Assembly (NCBI GenBank): GCA_947628365.1
Contig: CANQZN010000003.1
Span: 1-34,640, forward strand
Source: an uncultured Bacilli bacterium
GTDB lineage: Bacteria > Bacillota_I > Bacilli_A > RF39 > UBA660
Reading direction: 5' to 3'
Length of the DNA: 34,640 nucleotides
The notes under the pieces are model-generated. The model ran no database searches, was not told the DNA's origin, and worked only from the letters and a program-made list of their open reading frames with translations. Positions 1-8,115 of the stretch are shown here, piece by piece. Position 1 is the stretch's first letter. Every line of letters starts with the position of its first letter. The translations under genes were made by a program, and so were the position numbers.

Positions 1-12
1 TCTTTTTGGCAT
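1..12 (-). CDS. 5' end of a further gene in the cap operon (truncated by the window edge)
   Basis: Only four codons (M-P-K-R) are inside the window, starting at 12 and running off the left edge. A GGAAAG ribosome-binding site sits six bases upstream, and the start is 46 bases after the capF stop with no terminator between. In Staphylococcus aureus capE and capF are followed by capG, a UDP-N-acetyl-L-fucosamine-forming 2-epimerase whose N-terminus is often M-x-K followed by a TRPE motif. Capsule order therefore suggests capG/wecB, but four residues cannot prove it. Confidence 0.35.
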
Positions 13-58
13 GGGTTTCTTTCCAATTTATAACTTTCTATTAAAAATATCTTGACTT

Positions 59-1165
59 TTAATAGTTAGTCACCTCTTTAAAATATGTATCGGGATGATT
101 TTTATCAAATAATTCATTACACCAAATAGCAAGAATCATTTCATCATCACCAATATTTTCTATATTATGGGTATATCCAACAGGAATTGTAATAATTTTT
201 ATTTCATTATCATCTACAATAAATGAATATTTATCATCATTTATAATACTTTTAAAACTAATCTTAGCCTTACCTTTAATTACAATAAATCTTTCCATTT
301 TGGTGTGATGATAATGATTTCCTCTTACTATACCTGGTTTACTAAATGAAACTGAAAATTGACCATTTTCTTTAGTTCTAACTAGTTCAATAAATGCTCC
401 TCTTTCATCTGTATTTTTAGTTGCAGTAACAGCCATATTTTCTAATTCCATATAACTTACAAAAGTAGCAAATAATTTTTTAATAAAATCATTACCTGTA
501 TTTGGTACATATATTGAATTCATATTTTCTTTAAATTCATATAATTTATCTTTTATGTAACCTAATTTAACTTTATATCTTGGATTAATGTAACAAATAT
601 TATCTATTTTTTCATCTGGTTTATTGCCATTTAATATTCTTATAAATTCTTCACATATATCATCTATATAAATTAATTCTAATTCCGTTTCTGGATTATC
701 AACTTTTATTTCTAAATCATGAGTTATATTGTAACAAAATGTTGCTATTACAGAATTGTAATTAGGTTTACACCATTTACCAAATACATTATGTAAGCGA
801 TAAATATAATAATTTGTTAAATTATCCTTTATATAATCTTCAGCTAATTTTTTACTTTTACCATAATCATTATCTTTAATAGCTTGAATACTTGAAGTAA
901 TTAACAAAGGAATATTTTTATCTTTGATTAAATCTACTATTTTTTTGGTTAAATCACTATTTCCTTCATAAAATTCTTTAGGATCAATAGGTCTATTAAT
1001 TCCTGCTAAATGGAAAATAAAATCTACACTTTCAATATTATCTTCAATTTTTTTAAATTCATCTTCTCTATCAAATGTTACAATTTCTATATTTTCCATT
1101 TCTTGTAAATGTGAAATTAAGTTTTTACCAATGAATCCATTGCTTCCGGTTACTAATACTTTCAT
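59..1165 (-). CDS. capF: CapF-type bifunctional reductase (SDR plus cupin), UDP-L-FucNAc precursor pathway
   Basis: The 368-residue length matches CapF/FnlB/WbjC enzymes. The N-terminal part is an extended SDR with a GSNGFIG nucleotide-binding loop at residues 7-13 and HLAG near residue 52. The C-terminal third is a cupin (RGNHYHH followed by ERFIVIKGKA), which provides the metal-binding histidines. The family's cupin epimerises the 4-keto sugar made by CapE at C3, and the SDR then reduces C4 with NADPH to give UDP-2-acetamido-2,6-dideoxy-L-talose in the cytosol. The ATG at 1165 is chosen because AGGAG lies five bases upstream. The gene starts 8 bases after the capE stop, so the two are in one operon. 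One departure from the SDR norm: around residues 103-108 I read DYGKSKK, so the YxxxK motif is kept. Confidence 0.92.
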   Translation of the reverse strand: MKVLVTGSNGFIGKNLISHLQEMENIEIVTFDREDEFKKIEDNIESVDFIFHLAGINRPIDPKEFYEGNSDLTKKIVDLIKDKNIPLLITSSIQAIKDNDYGKSKKLAEDYIKDNLTNYYIYRLHNVFGKWCKPNYNSVIATFCYNITHDLEIKVDNPETELELIYIDDICEEFIRILNGNKPDEKIDNICYINPRYKVKLGYIKDKLYEFKENMNSIYVPNTGNDFIKKLFATFVSYMELENMAVTATKNTDERGAFIELVRTKENGQFSVSFSKPGIVRGNHYHHTKMERFIVIKGKAKISFKSIINDDKYSFIVDDNEIKIITIPVGYTHNIENIGDDEMILAIWCNELFDKNHPDTYFKEVTNY

Positions 1166-1173
1166 CGTATCTC

Positions 1174-2193
1174 CTATTTACAATCTTTAAATAAGTCTAA
1201 TTTCTTTAATAATTTTTTCATTCCTTCAATATCTAATCTTTTAGTATTATGGGAATTATATTCTTCTACTTTATTTAAATCAGCATTTCCTTCATTAAAA
1301 TATTTTTGATAATTTAAATTTCTATTATCTGCTGGGATGCGATAATAATCTCCTAAATCTTCTGCATTTACCATTTCTTCTTTTGTTACTAATACTTCAT
1401 ATAACTTTTCACCATGTCTTGTTCCTATACAATTTACTGGTACATCACTATGTTTTAACTCTTTTATTGCTTTTGCTAATGTATCTATTGTTGCTGCTGG
1501 GGCTTTTTGAACAAATAAATCTCCTTGTTTTCCATGTTCAAATGCATATATTACTAAATCTACTGCATCTTCTAGTGTCATCATAAATCTTGTCATCTCA
1601 GGATTAGTTATTGTCAATGGTTTTCCTTCACTTATTTGTTCACAGAATAATGGTATTACTGAGCCACGACTAGCCATTACATTACCATATCTGGTTCTAC
1701 ATATTACAGTTTCGCCTTCTTTTAAATCTCTTCCTTTTGCTACTGCTACTTTTTCCATCATAGCTTTACTCATTCCCATTGCATTGATTGGATAAGCTGC
1801 TTTATCTGTACTTAATACTATTACTTTCTTTACTTTATGATTTATTGCTGCTTCCAACACATTATCTGTTCCGAGTATGTTTGTATTAACTGCTTGAATT
1901 GGAAAAAATTCACATGATGGTACTTGCTTTAATGCTGCTGCATGAAATACATAATCTACTCCATCCATTGCGTCATCTATACTTCTAAAATCTCTTACGT
2001 CTCCTATATAAAACTTGATCTTATCATTTTTATATTTGATTCGCATATCTTCTTGTTTCTTTTCATCTCTCGAAAATATTCTTATTTCTTTCAAACTGGA
2101 ATTTAGGAATCTTTCTAATACTGCATTGCCAAATGATCCTGTTCCTCCTGTTATCATTAACACTTTATCTTTAAATATATCTTTATTTTCCAT
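1174..2193 (-). CDS. capE: CapE-type UDP-N-acetylglucosamine 4,6-dehydratase/5-epimerase
   Basis: This is an extended SDR of about 339 residues with TGGTGSFG near the N-terminus, and STDKAAYPINAMGMSK and RYGNVMAS in the middle. These are hallmarks of the CapE/FlaA1/WbjB dehydratases. In CapE-like enzymes the usual YxxxK tyrosine is a methionine (M-x-x-x-K), which is what is seen here. The enzyme converts UDP-GlcNAc to a 4-keto-6-deoxy UDP sugar, the first step toward UDP-L-FucNAc. The ORF track begins at a GTG at 2202, but AGGTGA sits best in front of the ATG at 2193, so I start there. The start overlaps the stop of the upstream glycosyltransferase by 11 bases, which suggests translational coupling. 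capF follows immediately. Confidence 0.92.
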   Translation of the reverse strand: MENKDIFKDKVLMITGGTGSFGNAVLERFLNSSLKEIRIFSRDEKKQEDMRIKYKNDKIKFYIGDVRDFRSIDDAMDGVDYVFHAAALKQVPSCEFFPIQAVNTNILGTDNVLEAAINHKVKKVIVLSTDKAAYPINAMGMSKAMMEKVAVAKGRDLKEGETVICRTRYGNVMASRGSVIPLFCEQISEGKPLTITNPEMTRFMMTLEDAVDLVIYAFEHGKQGDLFVQKAPAATIDTLAKAIKELKHSDVPVNCIGTRHGEKLYEVLVTKEEMVNAEDLGDYYRIPADNRNLNYQKYFNEGNADLNKVEEYNSHNTKRLDIEGMKKLLKKLDLFKDCK

Positions 2194-3409
2194 TTTCATC
2201 ACCTATAAATCTTTCTAACTTCTTAACTGAATCTTTAACATCCAAATTATTAATTAAATAATTATAACCATTATCACCCATTTTTTGTCTAAGTTCAGTA
2301 TTTTTTATTAAAGTATTAAATTCCTTTCTAAAATTTATTATATCACCATTTTCAACCCACAAACCACAATTTTCATTAATAAGAAACGAACCATAATCTG
2401 TATTTTTATCAATTGATGCCATTATTGGTAAATGACAGTTTAAATATGATAAAGTTTTTGACGGAAAATTAGGAATTGTAAATCTTTTATCTAAAAAGAT
2501 TAAACCAATATCACATGCCTTCAATAATTTTTCATAATCAATTCGGGGAATATAATCAAACATTAAAATATTACTATATCCTTTTGTCAATTCTGAGACT
2601 TTCTTTTTTTCAGTTCCTTTACCAACTAAAACAAATTTAATATTCGTTTTATCTTTATATTCTTCAAAAATATCTTTTAAGAAATCCAAACCTTGCGGTT
2701 TACCAAAATTACCACCATATATAGCTACTATATCATTATTTTTTAAATTATATTTTTTCCTTATTTTTTCTTTTTCTTTTAATGTCAGTGGTTTGTCTTT
2801 TAAAATTTTCATAGTATTAGGAAATAATTCTAATTTTTCTCTATTTAAAAACTTATTATGTTTAAGTAAATATTCTAAATTGCCTTGTGACATACATCCT
2901 ATTTTAGTGCTTATTTTATATAACTTTTTTTCTCTATATCTAAAGTACCAATATATAGGGCTATTTTTACTATATAATCCTATATCAACACCATTTTGGG
3001 GAAAAATATCTTTCATCATTAAATAAGAGGGAGCATGATATTTTTTCATTGCCCACTTAACAGTACTAGCCATAGTTAAAGGTGGAGATTCAAACAAAAT
3101 CAGATCAAATTGTTCATTATTAAAATATTTTTTTATATCTTTTTTCAAATATTTATTTATAGATAAAATAGTAAATGCTTTTTCAACTAAATTTACTTCA
3201 TAAAGATTTCCTATCTTAACCCTTAATACTTCTAAACCTCGTTCATGATATAATTTTGTTTCTTTAGCTTGTTTCTTTTCTTCTGTAACAACAACTTTAA
3301 CGTCATGTCCGTTTGCTTTTAATTCTTCGGCTAAATCAGTATAAATATTAGAACCATTTTCTGGCTTCATATAATCAGATGTTATAAATAATACTTTTAT
3401 GTCTATCAC
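2183..3409 (-). CDS. GT4-family glycosyltransferase (WbuB-like, possible L-FucNAc transferase)
   Basis: The protein has 408 residues with a two-lobe GT-B architecture. The N-terminal lobe opens with KVLFITSDY and a glycine/asparagine loop. The C-terminal lobe carries YGGNFGKPQG and VGKGTEK, and the donor-binding part includes DIGLIFLDK and FPSKTLSYL, where GT4 enzymes bind the nucleotide sugar. Co-transcription with capE and capF, and the conserved pairing of WbuB-type transferases with FucNAc genes in O-antigen clusters, suggest it adds L-FucNAc to a lipid-linked intermediate at the inner membrane face. That substrate is inferred. The start is uncertain: the GTG at 3409 is the only canonical start that keeps the beta-strand, but its AGGAA site is almost adjacent. 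Confidence 0.8.
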   Translation of the reverse strand: MIDIKVLFITSDYMKPENGSNIYTDLAEELKANGHDVKVVVTEEKKQAKETKLYHERGLEVLRVKIGNLYEVNLVEKAFTILSINKYLKKDIKKYFNNEQFDLILFESPPLTMASTVKWAMKKYHAPSYLMMKDIFPQNGVDIGLYSKNSPIYWYFRYREKKLYKISTKIGCMSQGNLEYLLKHNKFLNREKLELFPNTMKILKDKPLTLKEKEKIRKKYNLKNNDIVAIYGGNFGKPQGLDFLKDIFEEYKDKTNIKFVLVGKGTEKKKVSELTKGYSNILMFDYIPRIDYEKLLKACDIGLIFLDKRFTIPNFPSKTLSYLNCHLPIMASIDKNTDYGSFLINENCGLWVENGDIINFRKEFNTLIKNTELRQKMGDNGYNYLINNLDVKDSVKKLERFIGDENGK

Positions 3410-3431
3410 TTCCTAACTAACCTACAAAATA

Positions 3432-3460
3432 ATTTTAACATATTATCTCTTAATAACCAA
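3432..3460 (-). promoter_or_regulatory. Promoter of the glycosyltransferase-capE-capF operon
   Basis: Read on the minus strand, TTGGTT is separated by 17 bases from TAAAAT, between the LCP gene and the glycosyltransferase start. Spacing is ideal and the hexamers are moderate. A weak terminator just upstream supports a separate transcription unit. Confidence 0.5.
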
Positions 3461-3461
3461 T

Positions 3462-3482
3462 AAAAAAAGGAATTAAACTCCC
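3462..3482 (-). terminator. Weak intrinsic terminator after the LCP gene
   Basis: On the minus strand a short GGAG/TTCC stem with a TTTAA loop is followed by seven T residues. It overlaps the LCP stop codon. The stem is short, so termination is probably partial and some read-through into the cap operon is likely. Confidence 0.45.
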
Positions 3483-4921
3483 TCTTTTATCGCTTTAATC
3501 TTATCTTTAGCAGTTATAATTGTTTCTTCTTTTGGAATCATAACATATAATTCCATATTTGGTACACTATAAGTAATTTCATAACTATCAGTACCATCTA
3601 AACTAATATTTTCAATCTCCCATTTAGGCATTTTATCAAGTTGCATATTAATCATACTTGTTATTGAATCCATATCTATATTAGTAATAAAACTTCCTTC
3701 TATAGCTTCTAACATATCACCATATTTAACTAGAATTGCTGGAGATATTGCTTTATCCATAATTGCTTTAATCATTCTTTGTTGATTTTCTCCTCTAACA
3801 CGGTCCCCTTGAATAAATGCTTTTCTTGTTCTAACAAATTCTAGTGCCGCTTTACCATCAACTTTGTTGTAACCTTTATTATAATGAATATAATAAAAAC
3901 CACTTGTAAAATCATATTCTGAATATACTTCCACTCCACCTAAAGCATCTACTAAATTAATTAAGGCATTATAATTTACTTTTATATAATAATTTATATC
4001 AATATCGAGTAATTTTTCAACAGTTTTAACACTAGTATCAATACCATATATACCAGTATGCGTGAGTTTATCTTTATCTCCATTTGCATTTAAAGAAACA
4101 TAATAATCTCTTGGAATATTAATAAGTAATACTTTATGAGTAGTTGGATTAACACTTATAATTATATTAACATCACTTTTTGCTTTATCAGTAACACTAC
4201 CGTATGAATCAGTACCAGATAAATAAATGGTAAATGGTTCTTTTGTTACATTAACCTCTTTACTAATATTATTTACTTTTTCTTTAACTTTAAATTGATA
4301 AATAATTTTAGTTCCGATTGTAACATCATTAGTTTCATCTTCTTTTAATAAGTTATAAATACTATCAACCATTAAGATACTATCAATAGTTTTATTCTTT
4401 AAATTTTCAAATAAATGTTGATATCCTTCTTCATTTTGAAAATCTAATTTTACTTTTTTGCCTAAATCATCTATGGCATCATCCATACTATTATCTAAAC
4501 CTTTAGAATAACCAATTGTTTTATTATTTAAATCTTTTAAAGTATTATATTTATTTTCATCTAAGACTATTACATAATAATTTTTAGTTTCATAATCAAG
4601 TCCACTTGAAAAATTATTTAAAAAGTCAAAAGTTTGATTCAAGTAAAGGAAAACAATTATAAGTATTACAATATAAATTATTTCAAATACTGTTATAGTT
4701 TTCCGTACACCAGCCTTTGGTCTTCGAAGAAGCGAAAAATAAATCAAAAATAATGGAATTAAGATTACTATTAATATATATATTATTAAATATTTAATTG
4801 GTAAAACATTATATTTAATTATTAAATAAGAATTTATATATACAGAAATTAATAAAATTATAGCTAAAATAATTTTTAATATTTTTACTATTTTTTTTGT
4901 TTTACTTTTACTTGTTCTCAT
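3473..4921 (-). CDS. LytR-CpsA-Psr (LCP) family cell-wall polymer ligase
   Basis: The ORF track starts at 4969, but the AGAGG site lies seven bases before the ATG at 4921, giving 482 residues. The N-terminus is basic and followed by about three membrane segments (roughly residues 11-31, 38-60 and 74-95). An extracellular stretch (about 110-205) with NTLKDLNNKTIGYSKG resembles a lobe of a type-3 solute-binding domain. The LCP catalytic domain then runs to about residue 430, shown by GTDSYG, INIPRDYYV, the DALGG segment and the VRTRKA...GDRVRGENQQ arginine-rich block. LCP enzymes transfer lipid-linked polymers to peptidoglycan outside the cell. Its place between tagO and the cap genes suggests the FucNAc-containing polymer as cargo (inferred). 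Confidence 0.9.
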   Translation of the reverse strand: MRTSKSKTKKIVKILKIILAIILLISVYINSYLIIKYNVLPIKYLIIYILIVILIPLFLIYFSLLRRPKAGVRKTITVFEIIYIVILIIVFLYLNQTFDFLNNFSSGLDYETKNYYVIVLDENKYNTLKDLNNKTIGYSKGLDNSMDDAIDDLGKKVKLDFQNEEGYQHLFENLKNKTIDSILMVDSIYNLLKEDETNDVTIGTKIIYQFKVKEKVNNISKEVNVTKEPFTIYLSGTDSYGSVTDKAKSDVNIIISVNPTTHKVLLINIPRDYYVSLNANGDKDKLTHTGIYGIDTSVKTVEKLLDIDINYYIKVNYNALINLVDALGGVEVYSEYDFTSGFYYIHYNKGYNKVDGKAALEFVRTRKAFIQGDRVRGENQQRMIKAIMDKAISPAILVKYGDMLEAIEGSFITNIDMDSITSMINMQLDKMPKWEIENISLDGTDSYEITYSVPNMELYVMIPKEETIITAKDKIKAIKEGV

Positions 4922-4940
4922 AATACTACCTCTAAAAACA

Positions 4941-4969
4941 ATTATATTATAGTTTACTCTTTTAAACAA
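4941..4969 (-). promoter_or_regulatory. Promoter of the LCP gene
   Basis: On the minus strand, TTGTTT, a 17-base spacer and TATAAT precede the chosen LCP start by about 20 bases. An overlapping second TATAAT lies five bases upstream. This placement also argues against the longer ORF start at 4969, which would fall inside the promoter. Confidence 0.6.
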
Positions 4970-4977
4970 ATATAATT

Positions 4978-5019
4978 AAAAAACAGCAAATATTTTGTCG
5001 CTAAATTGACACAATATTT
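4978..5019 (-). terminator. Intrinsic terminator of the 205-residue hypothetical gene
   Basis: The inverted repeat AAATATTnTGTC/GACAnAATATTT is followed on the minus strand by GCTG and a run of six T residues, just downstream of the stop at 5054. Confidence 0.65.
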
Positions 5020-5053
5020 ACTATTTATAGTATTACCAAATAAATTATAATTA

Positions 5054-5662
5054 TTAACCGGTAATGTAAAATAAAATACTTTTAGTTAAATCAGAGCAAT
5101 CTTGAAAATAACTAACTTTAAATTTATTTAAAAACCATAATAGTGTAGTTTCGTCTTCTGCCACCATTTTGTTCACGTCAAACCAAATCATTGCGTAATG
5201 TATATGTATTTCAACATCTCCCATATTGTCTTCAAATGAAAACCAATCTTCCGTATAATAGCCCACGTCTAATTCATTAAATGAATCATTAACTAAAATA
5301 CCACTCTGGTTATTTTCTTTATCATAATTATAAACTAATTCCATTTTAAACTGATTGGAATCTAAATGATTTAGAAAATCATAATCACCAGCATAATTAC
5401 TATCATCAATAAGATAAGTAAGAAAATTTACATTAGTTAATTTGTAAAATTCTCTAAAGGTATTATATATTTCTTTATTGAATATTTCTGGTTTTAGAGA
5501 ATAAACAAAGCCATCATCATATGGGTTAACATTATACAAATCTAATTTTACATATTTGTTTAAAGTGGTCTTTAAAGTATCAAGTTTTGATTTATCAGTA
5601 TCTCCATCTTTTAAATACACGTTAATTTTAACTGGTACACCAACTGCTAAATTTCTACCCAT
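5054..5662 (-). CDS. Hypothetical acidic cytosolic protein
   Basis: I do not recognise this protein. From the chosen start it has 202 residues, with no signal peptide or membrane segment. It is rich in Asp/Asn and aromatic residues and looks like a folded alpha/beta protein. A tract IHIHYAMIWFDVNKM near residue 155 is its most distinctive feature. The ORF track starts three codons earlier at 5671, but a GGAGG box lies only one base from that ATG and ten bases from the ATG at 5662, which is therefore preferred. It forms its own unit, with terminators both upstream (after galE) and downstream. A possible four-codon leader ORF with a strong AAGGAGG site lies about 45 bases upstream. Position among wall-polymer genes hints at a related role, but nothing in the sequence shows it. 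Confidence 0.75.
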   Translation of the reverse strand: MGRNLAVGVPVKINVYLKDGDTDKSKLDTLKTTLNKYVKLDLYNVNPYDDGFVYSLKPEIFNKEIYNTFREFYKLTNVNFLTYLIDDSNYAGDYDFLNHLDSNQFKMELVYNYDKENNQSGILVNDSFNELDVGYYTEDWFSFEDNMGDVEIHIHYAMIWFDVNKMVAEDETTLLWFLNKFKVSYFQDCSDLTKSILFYITG

Positions 5663-5783
5663 AATTTTCATTCCTCCATTTCTTTGGGTTAATTTAAATA
5701 AAAAATCAATTACTTCTCATTTTTAAATTTCCTCCTTCTACTTTATATATAGAACTTTTTTCTTCCATTTCCTTTTTTCCCAT

Positions 5784-5808
5784 AAAAAAAATTCACTATT
5801 CAAGTGAA
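5784..5808 (-). terminator. Intrinsic terminator of the tagO-galE operon
   Basis: On the minus strand a TTCACT/AGTGAA stem with a TGAAT loop is followed by eight T residues, starting just beyond the galE stop codon. Confidence 0.85.
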
Positions 5809-5809
5809 C

Positions 5810-6814
5810 TTATTTATTTTTAATCATAAAGTTATAAGCATCTTTACACATATCTTCTAGATTATACTCACAATGCCATTCTAAATCTTTATTAGCTTTA
5901 GAAGAATCAGCATAACACTCATCAATATCGCCACTTCTTCTTTCAGCGATTTTGTAAGGTATTTTAATATCATTAGCCTTTTCAAAAGCATTAATTATTT
6001 CTAAAACACTATAACCTTTACCAGTACCTAAATTATAAATATAAAGGCCATTTTCCGAATTTTCTAATTTTTCAATTCCTTTAACATGAGCTTTAGCTAA
6101 ATCAATAATATGGATATAATCTCTTACACCAGTACCATCTTTAGTTTTATAGTCATCACCAAAAACATTTAAATGGTCTAACTCTTTAGTTGCAACCTTA
6201 CATATATAAGGCATTAAATTGGCTGGAATACCTAGTGGATCTTCTCCAATTAAACCAGATGGATGAGCACCGACTGGATTAAAGTATCTAAAGATAATTA
6301 TTTTAAATTCTGGATCAGCAATTTCTAAATCTTTTAATATTTGCTCTACAAATAATTTACTGGTTCCATAAGGATTAGTAGTATGTCCTACTTCACACTC
6401 TTCAGTTATTGGTACAATTTTTGGATTACCATACACAGTAGCACTACTACTAAAAACTAATTTTTTAACATTATGTTCTTTCATAACTGTCAAAAGAGTT
6501 AAAACACTACTAACATTATTAATATAATATTCTACTGGTTTTACAACACTATCACCAACAGCTTTATAAGCCGCAAAATCGATAACACAATCAATATTAT
6601 TTTTAGTAAATATTTCATCTAATAACTCTTTATCAAGCATATTACCTTCATAAAAAGTAATATCTCTACCAGTTATTTCTTTAATTTTAGTTAAAACACT
6701 TTTCTTACTATTACTAAAATTATCAAGACCTACTACTTCATAACCTTTTTCTAATAATTCCACACAAGTATGACTACCAATATAACCACAACAACCTGTT
6801 ACAAATATTTTCAT
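5810..6814 (-). CDS. galE: UDP-glucose 4-epimerase
   Basis: The 334-residue extended SDR has typical GalE features: GCCGYIGSH at residues 7-15 binds NAD, SSSATVYG carries the catalytic serine, and NPYGTSK carries the catalytic Tyr and Lys (about residue 148-154). RYFNPVGAHPSG and the GTGVRDYIH block complete the sugar-binding part. It interconverts UDP-glucose and UDP-galactose (some homologues also UDP-GlcNAc and UDP-GalNAc) in the cytosol, feeding surface-polymer synthesis. Its ATG overlaps the tagO stop as ATGA, and AAGGAG lies five bases upstream, so translation is probably coupled. Co-transcription with tagO suggests the UDP sugar is destined for the lipid-linked polymer rather than for galactose catabolism. 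Confidence 0.93.
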   Translation of the reverse strand: MKIFVTGCCGYIGSHTCVELLEKGYEVVGLDNFSNSKKSVLTKIKEITGRDITFYEGNMLDKELLDEIFTKNNIDCVIDFAAYKAVGDSVVKPVEYYINNVSSVLTLLTVMKEHNVKKLVFSSSATVYGNPKIVPITEECEVGHTTNPYGTSKLFVEQILKDLEIADPEFKIIIFRYFNPVGAHPSGLIGEDPLGIPANLMPYICKVATKELDHLNVFGDDYKTKDGTGVRDYIHIIDLAKAHVKGIEKLENSENGLYIYNLGTGKGYSVLEIINAFEKANDIKIPYKIAERRSGDIDECYADSSKANKDLEWHCEYNLEDMCKDAYNFMIKNK

Positions 6815-7866
6815 TTCTTCTTCTCCTTCTTTTTATGATCATATAATATATCTGTTTTTAAAATCATAAATAGTAATAATATCATTAATATTGAATATAT
6901 AATCATTGCTTCTTTAACATGCCCCATGGTATAAAATATAGAAACAGAAGAAAACAAAAGATTAATTAAATAGATAACTAAAACACTCATGGCTGGCGTA
7001 AATTTTAATTTTAATAATTGATGATGAAAATGTTCTTTATCAGGAGCACCGATATTTTCTCCTTTTAAAATTCTTCTAAAAATAGCAAGTGCTGTATCAA
7101 AAATAGGGATAGCCAAAATCACTAAAGGAATTATTAGTGATGTTAAAGTCGCTACTTTAAAGCTCATTAAAGCACTAACGGCAATCATGAAGCCTAAGAA
7201 TAAACTACCAGAATCTCCCATAAATATTTTAGCTGGGGGAAAATTATGAACTAAGAAACCTAAAGTAGAACCAAACATAATTAAAGATATAATAATATCA
7301 AGACCATTAAATTTACCTAATATTATAGCAATAATACTAATAGTTAAGAAATATATTGAACTAACACCACCGGCAAGACCATCTAAACCATCAATTAAAT
7401 TAATTGCGTTAGATATAGCGACAATAAATAATGTTGATAAAAAGTAACTTGTTAACAAATTAAATTTTAAATTAAGACCTAAAAAAGTTATTTCTGTAAA
7501 AAATACTTGACCATATATAACAACAATTAAAGCTGCAATAGTTTGCACTAAAAATTTATAACGGGCTTTAATTGGATTAATATCATCAAAAACACCAATT
7601 AAAAAGATAATAAAAGAACCAATTAAAATTGATAACATTTGGGTAGTAAGTTCACCATATAAAATATAACCAAATAGAAAAGATATAAATATAGCAAGAC
7701 CACCTAATCTAGGCATTGGTTTTGTATGTACTTTTCTTTCATTAGGCATATCAATTGCTCCAACGTGATGAGCAATCTTTTTAGCTATTGGTACTAATAG
7801 TAAACTTGTAATAAATGTTACTAAAACAATTTCTACTATATTATGATTGTTAATAATCCATTTCAT
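6811..7866 (-). CDS. tagO: WecA/TagO-type undecaprenyl-phosphate N-acetylglucosaminyl-1-phosphate transferase
   Basis: This is a polytopic membrane protein of about 351 residues with roughly ten or eleven hydrophobic segments. PNERKVHTKPMPRLGG sits in the first cytoplasmic loop, NLIDGLDGLAGG carries the catalytic aspartates, and FMGDSGSLFLGF and an HFHHQLL loop follow. These are the conserved motifs of the polyprenyl-phosphate GlcNAc-1-phosphate transferase family. The enzyme starts teichoic-acid or capsule-type polymers by loading GlcNAc-1-P on undecaprenyl phosphate. The ORF track uses a TTG at 7872; AGGTG spaced eight bases from the ATG at 7866 makes that start more likely. A TATAAT lies about 20 bases upstream. 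The C-terminus is a lysine-rich cytoplasmic tail overlapping galE. Confidence 0.9.
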   Translation of the reverse strand: MKWIINNHNIVEIVLVTFITSLLLVPIAKKIAHHVGAIDMPNERKVHTKPMPRLGGLAIFISFLFGYILYGELTTQMLSILIGSFIIFLIGVFDDINPIKARYKFLVQTIAALIVVIYGQVFFTEITFLGLNLKFNLLTSYFLSTLFIVAISNAINLIDGLDGLAGGVSSIYFLTISIIAIILGKFNGLDIIISLIMFGSTLGFLVHNFPPAKIFMGDSGSLFLGFMIAVSALMSFKVATLTSLIIPLVILAIPIFDTALAIFRRILKGENIGAPDKEHFHHQLLKLKFTPAMSVLVIYLINLLFSSVSIFYTMGHVKEAMIIYSILMILLLFMILKTDILYDHKKKEKKK

Positions 7867-7896
7867 TTCCAAAACACCTATTCTTATTATACCCTA

Positions 7897-7944
7897 CAAA
7901 AAGAAAAAAGAAAAGAAAACTCTATCAATGATAATAAAGTTTTC
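7897..7944 (-). terminator. Intrinsic terminator downstream of the cohesin gene
   Basis: On the minus strand a GAAAACT/AGTTTTC stem with a 16-base loop is followed by a long T-rich tract (TTTTCTTTTTTC). It lies between the cohesin gene and the tagO promoter and would separate the two units. Confidence 0.6.
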
Positions 7945-7961
7945 TCAATATTTTCATTTGG

Positions 7962-8047
7962 GATAATTTATTACTCGCACCACCCAAGAGCGAGAAACAT
8001 TGTCGTCCAGAATAATTTATTACTCGCGCCATCTGGGAGCGAGAACA
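7962..8047. repeat. Tandem pair of 49-bp repeats, each holding a CTCGC/GCGAG palindrome
   Basis: Two copies of ATAATTTATTACTCGC, each followed by 11 variable bases and GCGAGAA, start 49 bases apart (CTCGC at 7974 and 8023; GCGAG at 7990 and 8039). The stems are identical and the loop bases differ, with further CC/GG pairing possible in the second copy. They lie in the 3' untranslated part of the cohesin gene and upstream of the tagO promoter. Their GC-rich cores stand out from the surroundings. They could be twin operator sites or RNA hairpins; I do not recognise the family. Confidence 0.7.
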
Positions 8048-8115
8048 TTTTCTTAAATGCAATGATAATATACTATAAATTCCTATCAAAAGTCAATAAC
8101 TCTTAATAATAACTC

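Noticed and set aside
4991-5035. TTGACA on the plus strand near 5006 as a promoter
   Set aside because: It is the arm of the terminator hairpin of the 205-residue gene and no plus-strand gene follows.
7843-8106. 87-residue plus-strand ORF between tagO and the cohesin gene
   Set aside because: It runs through the tandem palindromic repeats and the terminator, has no RBS and no recognisable composition; judged non-coding.
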